A stretch of DNA of 32,904 nt, taken from positions 1 to 32,904 of the forward strand of contig JAADVB010000212.1 in the NCBI GenBank assembly GCA_023334545.1, in the 5' to 3' direction. Positions 1 through 11,500 of the stretch are shown in pieces. The first letter of the stretch is position 1. The number at the start of each line of letters is the position of its first letter. The position numbers and the translations under genes are program-made. The notes under the pieces are model-generated. The model saw nothing but the letters and a program-made list of their open reading frames with translations, ran no database searches and was not told the DNA's origin. The stretch comes from Salisapilia sapeloensis. Its lineage: Eukaryota > Oomycota > Peronosporomycetes > Peronosporales > Salisapiliaceae.

Positions 1-254
1 AGTTGCGCGAACAACGCTCGATCAGCTTGGTACTTCAAATCTTCCTGCATCCAACATTACAGTATGATCTTGTGATAGCAAATCGCCGGAAAGAGATGCA
101 AAAGTACCTTTTTGATGCGTTGCAACTCCTTTCGGAGTGTGGCTTCGCTTACAAGAACACGTTTTTGGAAGCTCTTTCGCTCAGCTCTAGCTTTTTCGAG
201 TATCGACCGAAGTACTTTGACTTCTTGACCAAGCTATTACAAATGATCAAATAG
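1..254 (+). CDS. 3' end of an unidentified protein gene (partial at left edge)
   Basis: A reading frame is open from the window edge (first full codon at 3) to a TAG stop at 252-254, giving 83 C-terminal residues with no in-frame start that must be the true start. The sequence is leucine- and phenylalanine-rich and looks helical, with a segment around LLQIF/ALQLLSECG and the ending TKLLQMIK. Codon choice resembles that of the other genes here, so I think it is real coding sequence rather than chance. I do not recognise the family. It runs convergently toward the small minus-strand gene that ends at 355, leaving about 100 bp between the two stops. A helical-repeat or complex-subunit protein is possible, but that is a guess. 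Confidence 0.5.
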   Translation, partial: LREQRSISLVLQIFLHPTLQYDLVIANRRKEMQKYLFDALQLLSECGFAYKNTFLEALSLSSSFFEYRPKYFDFLTKLLQMIK

Positions 255-354
255 GGTAAAAGAAAGTAATATGGATCACCGACATACCTTCTCTCTTGAT
301 GTGTTTGTTGCAAAGGTCAATGCCTCGGTTTTCGCGACCTGTGGAAACCTGGCA

Positions 355-779
355 TTAGACTAAGCAATGATGAGCAATGATGGAAAAGTATGGGCCTGCC
401 TGTGCTTTTTCGAGCAAATCTTCAATTCGTTTTAGCTCTCCATCATCGATTGTTAAATACCTGAAATATAGTCACATCGAAATGGGAGTGCTTTGTAGAG
501 TAAGGATATTTCATGGATATAATGACGTACCCAGTTTGAATATCTGTTTGTGTTGGTGAAAGTGCATTTGCTTGGTTCATTTTCGACCGTAAGAGAACGT
601 TTTCGGCTCGTAGGAGATTGAGCTCTTCGCGTTCATGAAAAGATAAGGCGTCTACAGTATGATTCATGAATCAACGCGTTACTGTCGAGTACGTCAATAG
701 AGATAGCAGGACCATCCATTTCGTTTCGGTGCTCATCGATTTCACCATTGCTTTCATGAATGTCATTTTCCTCCGACAT
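355..779 (-). CDS. Small spliced gene for an acidic coiled-coil protein of about 85-106 residues, function unknown
   Basis: I read an exon from ATG at 779, an exon around 651-531 and a last exon 460-355 ending in TAA. The intron 530-461 (70 nt) is convincing: it starts GTACGT, ends TTTCAG, contains frame-breaking sequence, and joining it restores a frame that reads GYLTIDDGELKRIEDLLEK. The middle exon has a leucine-rich stretch typical of a coiled coil (EREELNLLRAENVLLRSKM). The first junction is uncertain: donors at 745, 712 or 682 with the acceptor ending at 652 all keep the frame and give introns of 94, 61 or 31 nt. Alternatively translation starts at ATG 667 in the middle exon. The N-terminus begins MSEEND and is acidic. 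I do not recognise the family. Confidence 0.5.
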
Positions 780-1137
780 TATAGACGACTATTATCTAAG
801 ATTAGGAAGAGGTTGAGTTAATACGGCAGCCGTTTCAAAACGTGCAGCTCGAACACTCTACTTCGCAAGTTCATCTTTACTCTTTCTTTGCTTATCCAGG
901 CCTTAAGACATGATGATAGATGCAAATGTCCTTCCATAGGACCAAGAAGATTTACTAGAAACTAACCTGATAATGCTATATCAATTATTTGATTCAAGTA
1001 AATTAACAATAAATTAACATGAACTGTTCAATTATGTACTGTAATTACCTCCAGTATCCACCAGCCTTTTAGAAAAGGATTAAGGACAACCGAACGATTA
1101 ATTTTGCTAACCGGGCTGTCATTTTGATGGTCACTGC

Positions 1138-1408
1138 TCAGTCTGGATCCTTGTTCATCTTTAGAGACGAGAGGGATCCGATAAAAAGACGGTAATATAA
1201 ATAAATGATATTGAGTTTATCCGATAGCTACCTCGGCAGTAAAGCAGCCTTCTATATTCATCTGTATTCGCATGTGATCATCTACATCTAGTCTATGCGG
1301 TGATGCAGACACTCGGACACTCAAAAACGTGTTAATGAAACTTTGCACTCGCGTGGAAGAAGACATCAAGAAAGCCAACAAGATATCAAGAATGTAGGCT
1401 TTTATCAT
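1138..1408 (-). CDS. Tiny two-exon gene candidate, about 65 residues, function unknown
   Basis: Exon 1 runs from ATG 1408 to 1232 and reads as a short protein with a hydrophobic N-terminus (MIKAYILDILLAFLM) followed by a polar segment ending NIEGCFTAE. A GTAGCT donor at 1231 and an acceptor CTAAAG ending at 1159 give a 73 nt intron in phase 0; exon 2 adds MNKDPD and a TGA stop at 1140-1138. The intron length and boundaries resemble the other introns in this window. The protein is too short for a family assignment by eye. It could instead be one exon of a longer transcript that includes neighbouring minus-strand exons, since a CTCTAG acceptor-like site lies just upstream of the ATG. Confidence 0.35.
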
Positions 1409-1658
1409 CCGTGCTCTAGAGGCTGTATTATATGGCGAGTTTGGGTATTCTAGTAGACTAGGAGTACGATGCTTGCGGGAATATGCGTGTTAGCATTAAA
1501 GGATAAGCGTGCTTAACGCTTTTCTATGTAGTAATAATTTGCGAGGTCTCCAAGCTATCCGTGTCCACTGATGTCCCCTCCGTGACATTGTAGGTGATCG
1601 TGATGTGTGTGTGGTGCAAAGAAAACCACACGCTCAAATCTTGATAGACGTTTCGACG

Positions 1659-2074
1659 TCAAGCGAAATACACGCGCCTACAACTTGCGACATCTTGATT
1701 GGATAGCATCGGAGTTTGATTCCATGATCTTATCCATTCGGCATGTCTGAACTTTGTGTAGTAGCCGTGCACCATGGCACCGATATCGCCGGCGTCTAGC
1801 TCTGCACTGGGAAATGGCCCTACACCTTTCTGTGCTTGGACTGATTTATAGTATCCTTTCGGCAAAAGGAAAGCAGTATAAGTACTTGTACTACCTGTAC
1901 AAAAGCATCGGAAATTGCATGCGAGAGCCCTTATTGCAACGGACAGAGCACGCGCCTCATGGATTAAAATCAGACCCTTCTACAACGCATCAAAACCAGC
2001 CGTATGATAGGATAGTACTGGCTAGCGCGTGCGCGAGCTCGCGTGGGCAGCTTCTCACCAGTCGATCCAACCAT
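1659..2074 (-). CDS. Small two-exon gene candidate, about 84 residues, function unknown
   Basis: An ATG at 2074 starts a short exon (MVGSTG) that meets a GTGAGA donor at 2058; an acceptor TTTGTACAG ending at 1895 joins in frame to an exon open to TGA at 1659. The intron would be 164 nt, longer than the others seen here. The second exon reads like real protein, for example FLLPKGYYKSVQAQ and GDIGAMVHGYYTKFRHAEW. The aromatic-glycine segment GYYTKF is faintly like the YG box of SMN proteins, but nothing else of SMN is visible, so I do not make that call. The first exon is the weakest part; translation could also begin inside the second exon. Confidence 0.35.
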
Positions 2075-2832
2075 TGCTGATTACAACGACTATTTCTAAT
2101 TCTAAAGAGCTCAATGTAGCGATAGCGTGGTAGATCACGAAGTCGGTCGATTTTGGATAGTACACTACTCTTTTATTTTTGCATCTTTCTTTGGTAGCTT
2201 AAAGGACTCGCAACTGCCCAGGCATCACGCCGGTACTTTGTTTTGGTAGTCGACAAGTTTTGGCAGTCGTCGACTTTTGGTAGTCGAAGGTGAATCAGAC
2301 GATTAGTCATCTTTTCTGAGCACGTCATATTGAGCCGGGAACGGATCCTGCCATCTTATCCATTCACATAGATGGTTAGGGTTAAAGATTGAGTTACCAA
2401 ATCGGCGATATCGAATTAAAGGCTACTAGTATCCACGATTAAAGTATCAAAATCTATCAAGGTCTGCCATAAATACTGCTGGAAAGCCCTAAAGGGAACC
2501 AGTCACCGGACCTTTCTGATGCCATGCACCATCTCTTGGTGGCGCTAGTCACGTCCCGGACCGAGTGGCTGTGCTCAGAGTATGTTTAATATGCCGATCG
2601 CAGCGATAATAATCAAATACCCAATCGCACGGCGTGGTGGCACGGTCCGCTGCGCATAAAAGGGATGGTCTGATGAGCCGTCTCACGAAACGCGTGCCTT
2701 CAAGCCTATCAAACCATGCAAGTAGAAACCTCGTTGTAGTACGTTCTAAACGGACCATTAAGTTGCAAAGAGCAGCGCAATGGATCTGCAGAGTGTCGAC
2801 CAGTCAATGCCGGACTCGGGCCGGTCACCTAG
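2075..2832. other. Non-coding stretch upstream of the multicopper oxidase gene
   Basis: I see no supportable gene here. It contains three imperfect copies of a short unit TTTTGGTAGTCGAC at 2240-2287 (see separate entry) and otherwise unstructured sequence. The frame of the downstream gene happens to stay open back to 2634, but that part has poor coding character and overlaps the predicted promoter, so I treat it as untranslated. Confidence 0.5.
2240..2287. repeat. Three imperfect copies of a TTTTGGTAGTCGAC unit
   Basis: Units lie at 2240-2254, 2257-2274 (with an extra GTC) and 2275-2287. The first and third share TTTTGGTAGTCGA exactly. They lie about 550 bp upstream of the predicted promoter of the multicopper oxidase gene, so they could be a small cluster of protein-binding sites or just a decayed tandem duplication. 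Confidence 0.5.
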
Positions 2833-2852
2833 GCTCCCATTCCGCAATTTCC
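2833..2852 (+). promoter_or_regulatory. Oomycete initiator plus flanking element for the multicopper oxidase-ZIP gene
   Basis: The sequence CCCATTCCGCAATTTCC matches the oomycete core promoter consensus YCATTYYNCAWTTT. It lies about 90-100 nt upstream of the ATG at 2940, inside the in-frame open upstream sequence, which argues that translation starts at 2940 and not further up. Confidence 0.6.
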
Positions 2853-2939
2853 AACTTGCTTCACAAGGCCAACTGCCTGATCTACCCCAGACTACCAGCT
2901 TGGCCAGACAAATCTAAATTTGTCTACTCTTCACCACGC

Positions 2940-5678
2940 ATGATGCACCGAGTCCAAGTCATTGCATTCGTACTCGCGTGTGCGCTGTTGGAAATTGCGC
3001 AAGGTCAAGCGAACCTTAAGACCGATTGGGAAGCCTATGCGTCTCCACTGGTAATCCCGGAAGTCATCGACATGACCAAGGGTGGCCATGTTGACATGCA
3101 GATGGGACGTGCAGAGCACAACTGGACGTCTGACGGAGAGTTCAGTGGCATCACCTACGGTTACGGTCTCCGCAACGGCTCCGCTACCTTCCCTGGCCCG
3201 ACGTTCAAAGTCGCTCGTGGTGTCCCCATTTCCGTCACATGGTATAACGAACTCGGCGCGAAGCATCTTCTCGACGACCGTGTCGACTTGACTCTTACGA
3301 AGGAAGAGTCTGGCTGCTACCCTCGTTGCGGTGTTCCTGCCGTCGTCCACGTCCACGGACTTGAATCTGCTGCCGTGGATGATGGACTTCCCATTTCGTC
3401 GGTCTATGCGAACCAGAGTCAAACGGCTTACTATCGAAACAACCAGTCTGCTTCGACGAAGCTTTACCACGACCATGCGGCTGGTTTGTCTCGAATGAAC
3501 GGATGGGCTGGACTCCTCGGTGTCTACATCGTCGATGATCCCGACACGGAGCAGGAGTACAACGTGGATGTGGACACCGACATCCCACTCATGTTCGCCG
3601 ATCGTTTGGTAACAAACGATGGAGAGCTTCGCTACTCTGAAGACAGCTGCATCGGTCTGGAAAACGATGCGTGGGTTCCTGAATCCTTCGGTGTGGTGAA
3701 CACTGTCAACGGTGTTGTCATGCCGTACGTTGAGGTACCACCAGCGCAGACTCGCTTCCGTGTGATCAACTATGCCAACGCCCGAAACTACAACTTTTCG
3801 ATCCCGTTCGCCGACAAGTGCAAACTGATCGCCAAGGATTCTGGCCTGGTTGCTCACACCGAGCCAATCCCGAGATACCTGAACTTGTTCCCGTTCGAGC
3901 GTATCGAGATGATCTGCGACTTTAACGGTGACAAGGACGGAAAGAAATACGAGGTGACGGACATCCCGACCGTTGAACAGGACCAGCCGTATGATCCGCG
4001 CATTCTCGAAGTTCGCATTTCGGAAGACCTGCTGACTGATGACATGGTCCATCGCGAGATTCCTGACAAGCTTGTCGAGTACAAGAACTTGTCCAAGCTG
4101 TTTAATGAGCTCGGAGGTAAGAACCGAGCGCTGATGTTGGGTGAAAACGAGTACAGCTACCTGTGCCCTGAGCGCTCGATGATTGTCTACAACACGAAGG
4201 AGATCAACACGACGGACATTTGGAACACGCTTGCTTGCACGAAGGGAACGGTCGAGAAGTGGCACTTCAAGAACCCGACGGACGACCCTCACCCCTTCCA
4301 CTGGCATATTGTGAACGCTCAGTGCGGACCGACGGAAGAAGAAATTGACACGAACGGATTTAAGGACGTTGCCGTTATCCCGAATGCGAACGCCACGAAG
4401 GACAACCCGTCGGGTGTGACGCAAGTGTGCTACGTCGCCTGCACGCCACAAGAGTATCTGATTGAAGGCTCGGAGTGGGGTCCTCGGGACTACAGCTTCG
4501 ACACATCTGGTAAGTATGTTGCCCACTGTCACATCATGGAGCACGAGGACAACAGTATGATGGCCTGGTTCCGTATCACTGACCAAGACGACGGTATTCC
4601 TGACGACGATGGAACCGTGGTCGGTGGCTTCATCACTAACACGGTTATCGGTACGGCTATGGGCATGAGTGTATTGGGTGGTCTCGCCATGACGGCGTCT
4701 GTGCTGGTCATCTCCGTCGATCGCCTCAACTTCCTCGCCAGTCCGATCCCGCTTTCCATTGCCTTCGCCCTGTCCGCTGGTGTCATGGTGTTCATTTCGC
4801 TCGCCGATCTCTTTGCCGAAGGCATTGCGTTCTTCACAGCTACTTTCACGGTCGGTGGCAACCCTGACCCGGAGGCCTACGAAAAGGGTGGCTCCGTTGA
4901 CCCTGGTGTGTGTGACACGACGTGTATCGGCAATGCTTGGGCTGCCACCATCGGAAGTCTGTTCGTTGGTGTTGCGATCATTTTGGCCGTCGAGTACATT
5001 GTCCACCAGGTCATTGAGAAGAAGTATGGTGCTGGCCACGACCACGGTAACGATGGGCTTTCACCCGCTCACAGTCCGAACGCCAAGGACGCCCTGCGCT
5101 CTCCGGCGGCCTCGAACGGCTATGAAGACGATAAGGTAAAGGCGAACGACAATGAGACTGGTACCGAGGAGGATGACTCGCTCGTCGGCCAGAATGAGGA
5201 AGTCAAGAACGAATTCAAGCGTGCGGGTATGATGACGGGTGTTGCCATGGCAATCCATAACTTCCCGGAAGGTCTAGCCCTCTTCGTCTCGTCTCTCCAA
5301 GGTCTTCGCACGGGTGTTGTGCTGTCCATCGGTATCATCCTCCACAACCTGCCGGAAGGTCTGGCTGTTGCAGCGCCAGTGTACTACGCGACTGGCAGCA
5401 AGTGGGAGAGCTTCAAGTGGTCAGCCATTGCCGGTGTTGCCAACCCCATCGGTGCTGCTATCGGATGGGCTGCTATCTCCGGCGGTCTCCCGTACTGGCT
5501 TGAAGCATTCTTGTACAGTATGGTCGCTGGTATGCTCATGACGATTACGATTCAGGAGCTGCTGCCTGGTGCGTACAAGTTCGACCCGAGTGGCAAGTAC
5601 TTCCTCCCAGCGTTCTTCACCGGATTTTTAATCATTGCCCTCAGTGTGATGGCTCTGCACTACGCCGGATCTGGTTAG
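2940..5678 (+). CDS. Multicopper oxidase fused to a ZIP-family metal transporter (912 residues)
   Basis: Intronless. The start at 2940 begins a clear signal peptide (MMHRVQVIAFVLACALLEIA). Residues about 30-545 form a CotA/bilirubin-oxidase-like multicopper oxidase with every copper ligand motif: HVHG (H137, H139), YHDHA (H177, H179), HPFHWH (H451, H454, H456) and HCHIMEHEDNSMM (H529, C530, H531, H535, axial M540). From about 562 to the end there are eight hydrophobic helices of a ZIP transporter, with HNFPEG (H773-E777) in helix 4, HNLPEG (H802-E806) in helix 5, QELLP in helix 7, and a long charged loop with GHDHG between helices 3 and 4. The ZIP part looks like the ZupT/GufA branch. I infer a surface or vesicle membrane protein whose oxidase lies outside and handles the metal (iron, copper or manganese) that the ZIP part moves; substrate is not proven. 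A start at 2634 (1014 residues) is possible but would bury the signal peptide. Codons strongly favour C or G in the third position, suggesting high expression. Confidence 0.9.
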   Translation: MMHRVQVIAFVLACALLEIAQGQANLKTDWEAYASPLVIPEVIDMTKGGHVDMQMGRAEHNWTSDGEFSGITYGYGLRNGSATFPGPTFKVARGVPISVTWYNELGAKHLLDDRVDLTLTKEESGCYPRCGVPAVVHVHGLESAAVDDGLPISSVYANQSQTAYYRNNQSASTKLYHDHAAGLSRMNGWAGLLGVYIVDDPDTEQEYNVDVDTDIPLMFADRLVTNDGELRYSEDSCIGLENDAWVPESFGVVNTVNGVVMPYVEVPPAQTRFRVINYANARNYNFSIPFADKCKLIAKDSGLVAHTEPIPRYLNLFPFERIEMICDFNGDKDGKKYEVTDIPTVEQDQPYDPRILEVRISEDLLTDDMVHREIPDKLVEYKNLSKLFNELGGKNRALMLGENEYSYLCPERSMIVYNTKEINTTDIWNTLACTKGTVEKWHFKNPTDDPHPFHWHIVNAQCGPTEEEIDTNGFKDVAVIPNANATKDNPSGVTQVCYVACTPQEYLIEGSEWGPRDYSFDTSGKYVAHCHIMEHEDNSMMAWFRITDQDDGIPDDDGTVVGGFITNTVIGTAMGMSVLGGLAMTASVLVISVDRLNFLASPIPLSIAFALSAGVMVFISLADLFAEGIAFFTATFTVGGNPDPEAYEKGGSVDPGVCDTTCIGNAWAATIGSLFVGVAIILAVEYIVHQVIEKKYGAGHDHGNDGLSPAHSPNAKDALRSPAASNGYEDDKVKANDNETGTEEDDSLVGQNEEVKNEFKRAGMMTGVAMAIHNFPEGLALFVSSLQGLRTGVVLSIGIILHNLPEGLAVAAPVYYATGSKWESFKWSAIAGVANPIGAAIGWAAISGGLPYWLEAFLYSMVAGMLMTITIQELLPGAYKFDPSGKYFLPAFFTGFLIIALSVMALHYAGSG

Positions 5679-5741
5679 ATGTTTCATTAAGGCTTTTAGT
5701 TCTCGCATGTTGTGTATCGCGATCGTGGCTGCATGACAAAA

Positions 5742-5747
5742 AATAAA
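5742..5747 (+). terminator. Polyadenylation signal AATAAA after the multicopper oxidase-ZIP gene
   Basis: AATAAA lies 64 nt beyond the stop codon at 5678, in AT-rich sequence, at the usual distance for a 3' end signal. Between here and the stop of the convergent MetAP2 gene (5937) I see no other gene. Confidence 0.45.
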
Positions 5748-5936
5748 ATTGATTTTGAGCTTGCAAAGAGTATACGTTCTCATATCCATGTGCTCACTCG
5801 AGATGTATCGGTAGCACTCATGTGTCGAAGCGATCATTCCCAATCGGATCATAGAAATCTTGTTGTTATCAAGTAAAGCGTGTGCATTCATTTTGAAGCC
5901 TTACTACTTGGTAGCTTCGGCAAGGGAAGACTGAAA

Positions 5937-7373
<1,437 letters not shown>

Positions 7374-7424
7374 GGTGAAAGTAGCTAGGAAGGAATCGGT
7401 TTGTTTGGCTTGCGTCCTCGGCGG

Positions 7425-7441
7425 CGAATTCGGAAGTGAGA
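7425..7441 (-). promoter_or_regulatory. Oomycete initiator-like core promoter of MetAP2
   Basis: On the minus strand the sequence TCTCACTTCCGAATTCG resembles the oomycete initiator plus flanking element (YCAYTYYNNAATTY). It lies 52-68 nt upstream of ATG 7373, implying a short leader and supporting that start. Confidence 0.5.
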
Positions 7442-8543
7442 TCTCCAAGACCTCCGCAGTCCATCGAGTCGCCTGGAAGAGGCTCTACCTCTCGTAGCGA
7501 CATCCAACTTCAAGAATTTGTTGGGAGGCATGATTGAGTCATCCTCCCTGTTACTTCTTTTCAGTATGGCAACCCAATATCGGCGATTGCATCATCGGCC
7601 TGAACCCAACTGTCGGAGGAACTGACAAGTCACTTCATCGGCTGGAAACGGATACGTTCAATCTTATCATGCACAGGCCAGCAAATTCTCGTATGCTCGC
7701 GTTTGAAAGAAGAAACACTCATGAAAATAGAAAAAAAGTTGATCGTTTCCACTCTCTTTGACAGACCCTGGTGCATAGTGTTGAACTTCTGTATCAATGT
7801 TTCTGAAGCTCCTTTCACGTTTGACTAACCAGGCAGCACGTTTATTGGCTTTCGATGTACCACGTTGCATAATGAGCTACAGGTGCGATCTCCATTGTGA
7901 TTCCTGTGCGACCAAGTCACGGCTTTCGTGTGTATATCAAAGGCACCAGCACCATACCTCGCCTCATACAGCTATTGATCCAATGGAAATCTAGCCGATT
8001 GACAGCGTTTACGTGGCCTCGCTCGCTCTACTCGTTCGTAGCATTGATTGCACCTCTTTTGCATATATCTTCGACAAGGACAATGCTCATGAAGCTGTTT
8101 GATCAATAAGAATTTATTATTTTGCGAAGACATACTTCATTTCGCGTCGTGCTAAGCTTTCGTAGTCTGCACAAGTGGCCTTTTCTGTATGTTATGTTGG
8201 TACCAGAAGCGACCCATCGGCTACCTCTATTCGCGCGACAACATCTTACCACGAAGAAATACAGGCTCTTCGCTACCATATATATAATCATAGAGATGAT
8301 CACTCTGCGACCAATCACCTCAACCAAGTGTAGGACGTAAAAGTAGTGTTTGTTTGCCCCAATACTGGACTATCCAGTGTATATTAAATGAGCAGAGTTG
8401 TACCTTGACATCCTATACAACTCCTAGAACCGTTGCAAAGCACTTTGCGAATTGTATCGGCCATTGTGAACCGCTCAGGACCGTATCTCCAACTTACCGC
8501 TGGACAGTCCAATGTAGACCTACTTTACATGCCATCTTTTACA
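7442..8543. other. Non-coding stretch between MetAP2 and the giant gene
   Basis: About 1.1 kb separating the promoter of MetAP2 from the 3' end of the giant gene. Open frames here are short, overlap one another on both strands and have no coding character or splice structure I could support. I saw no tRNA-like or transposon-end sequence. Confidence 0.5.
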
Positions 8544-11500
8544 CTAAGTCGTGTCTTCCGGTTGTGCTTGCTTTCGTATCGGAGGCAATGTAGTGGATTT
8601 CTTGCGTGACTCAGCTAAGCGACGATAGAGTGACGAGTTCCTGTATGCGTTCTTTTTTATGTGGGCTTTTTTGTTCATATCTTGCTCTGAGTCGGTATGC
8701 TCAGCGTTACCTTCCACCTGTTGCTGATTGTTGCTTCCAACCATCGCTTCATCTTTGCTAGCTTCCAGATCTTTCGAGTCGTGGGGAGTACAATACACGT
8801 CGACTCGACGTCTTTGAAATTGTGCCATATCGTCTGATGTGAAGTGAGGACAATGCGTCACGTCCAGCGTTGACAACAGTTTCAATCTATCGTAGATAGC
8901 TTGAAAGCTTTGACTCGTGAGTTTCTTGCATGAAGACAAATTCAACGACTGAAGCGCTTCCGCTTGTGCTACGATACTAAGCAGCCCTTTGTCTGAGATT
9001 TTGATGCACCGCGCCAAATTGAGTTCTTCTAGCCACAAATGTTTCGCGATGGATTCCAACGCAACGTCCGTCAAGTTCCGACAAAAGCTGATATCTAGAC
9101 GGATGAGTTTAGAGCAAGTTTGGACAATATCTGCCACGTTTTCGTCTGTAAGGTAGCTACAGCCTGCCAACTTGACAGTGGTAACGTCGGTGCATTTCAT
9201 CACGACCGCCTTGATGCCGTCTGCGGACAACTGCAAACAGAAGCTCAGGTCAACAGCTTCCAAACTTATGTCTGTTGGTTTCCCACTAAGGTTGTCACAA
9301 AAGAGCCAGCGAAGTCCCTGGTCAGTCACACCGGAGCAGCGTGATATGTTGATTGACTTTAACCGACGGGCGCGATGGCCAACATGTCCGAGCAATACGT
9401 CATCAATGGATGCACCACCGGCAACGCTCAGCTCAATGATGTTTGTCAGCATCTTTCGATCAACGATATCCCGCCCATCGTTCACTTGATCGAACATAAA
9501 GCTCGTCGACGAAATTGACATGACATCTTCCGCTAACAGAGTATTAATCTTGACGCAGTTATGTGTGATGCGCTTGAGCGACTTGTCTGTCAGTTTCTCA
9601 CATTTATTGACATTAAGATGCCGTAGTTCAGGGCAATGTAGAGCTACATTTAACAAGGCAATGTCATCTAGACGTTGACATCCACTGAAATTGAGCTTTA
9701 GAAGTGTGGATGGATCCTGCATCTTCTTCAGCATTCCTTCGACACCAGTACTTCGAATCTGCACACACATCTCAACATCGAGCGTATGCAGCTTACGCAC
9801 GTACTTTGCAAGGAACAAGAGAGTATAGTCGGTGACATGTGAACAGTAAGAAAGACCAAGTTCTCGTAGCTTGGCATTGGATCGAGCTAGTGCCTCGATA
9901 CCAGTGTCTGTTAGGTTATAGCAGTGCGCTAGCCACACCCGTTGCAATTTTGTACAGACACGACCGATATATTGAAAAGCAGTGTCTCCTAGCTGATCGC
10001 AGTAAGAGAGCTCAAGCTCTTCGACATGAGACAATGATTGAAAAGCACGTCCAATCCCTTCATCAGACAATAATCGGCAGTTATTTGCTTTTAAAGACGT
10101 GCAAAACGTATTGTTGCGAGCGATTATCTCAAAATCATGGTCATTGATGTCCAATACATGTTTCAAGTCGATGCATCGAGGGTCTTCACCGCTTTCACTC
10201 GCAAGGATGAAGTAAGCGATGGCTTTTTGGTTTTGCAAGCTTCGAACCCACGAAAGATTCGTCAGCTCATCTCCATAATATGTAGGAAACACTTCTAGGA
10301 CTCTGCATACCACATCTGTAAATACATGTAGCATACTTTCTTCCGTACTCTCGATGTCATCTTTATCGTCACACTTAAGACAACCAAGTGAATAGGCTGT
10401 TTGAGAACCAAAGAAAAAATCAAGCGGCATGCGTGCGAGGTCTGGTAGACTAAGGCGACATTGATCACTTTCCGTGGCTTGAAAGTACTGTGAGTCCATT
10501 TCAAGTACACTACGATAGCAGTGGATAAACAAGTCACTAAAAGCGATGTCTCGAGGTAGACTCTTTAATATCTCAGCAATGCCATGCACGTTTTCACTCG
10601 TAAGAAGAGGTACGAGACCACATCGAACTTTTTTCTTGTACATGTTTTGCGCATACTGCTGATCCAAGTCGTACTTGAGGGATGCACAAATGTTATCTGC
10701 AAACTTGCGTAGCATAAGCTTATCGTCCGGAGCAAACGAAAGTGCTTGCTGGAAACGACTTGCTGAAAGACTAAAGAAGTAGTCAGACTCATTTGCTCGA
10801 TCGCGCGTGCCCATGACAAAGTGAGAGTTGATCTCGTCGTGACTGAGCGTGTGCCCATTGTAATACGCAACATGCGCAATGCAGCCATGAAAGAAGCGCT
10901 TACCATCTTTCCGTCGTGCTGACGATAAGCATCCTATTCTGAGCGGTCGATTGCCCTGTGTAGCTTGTTCTGCCAAATCATTTTCGATTTCCAAATTCAC
11001 TCGGTTCCTCATTTCCTCGTATTCTTTCACGACAACCTTTAGACGTTCCTCATACTCGGATCGAATTGACTGTTTTTTTGCCAGTGGCTCAAAATCTAGA
11101 TAAGATACTTTCGACAAGTCTTTCATCGTTTTTGCCTTTTGTTTGGTCTGTAGACGCGAATCCTCCGCTGCACTGGCAACACTTCCTTGGGAAAGCCGCG
11201 ATCGAAATTTGTGTTCTTCGCACAATTTTTGACTCATCGCTTTTATATTTTTCTTGCCTTCCTTTGTCACAAAGTAAGTTTGCATTTCACTTTCGACATC
11301 TTTAAAGCAAAGCGCCTTGGCATCATCCTCTAGCTGGTTAATATCGTCACGCTTCTTTTGGATCATAGCCTCTCTCTTGGCAAGTGCTTGGTCTACAACA
11401 GCATCCACTTCCAATTCATGGCAAAGATATCCATCGGCATAGAACCGCATGATCGTACCATCGAACGTTCCCACAAGGTACACCCACTTCCCAAAGACGA

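Noticed and set aside
1659-1865. SMN-like YG box in the small minus-strand exon
   Set aside because: Only a few aromatic and glycine residues agree, and neither a Tudor domain nor the SMN N-terminal motif is visible nearby.
2371-2387. Telomere-like GGTTAGGGTTAAAG
   Set aside because: Less than two repeat units, inside ordinary sequence flanked by genes; chance occurrence.
2634-2939. In-frame upstream extension of the multicopper oxidase-ZIP gene by 102 codons
   Set aside because: It has an arginine/serine-rich composition without coding character, starts with no ATG at its head, contains the predicted initiator, and would bury a clear signal peptide that starts at 2940.
2931-5045. A 704-codon open frame on the minus strand opposite the multicopper oxidase gene
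   Set aside because: It lacks any recognisable domain, is extremely rich in Arg, Val and Asp as expected from reading C/G-biased codons backwards, and lies fully opposite a gene with complete conserved motifs.
7442-8543. Possible small genes in the MetAP2/giant gene spacer
   Set aside because: Open frames overlap on several frames and both strands, with no conserved motif and no convincing splice sites.
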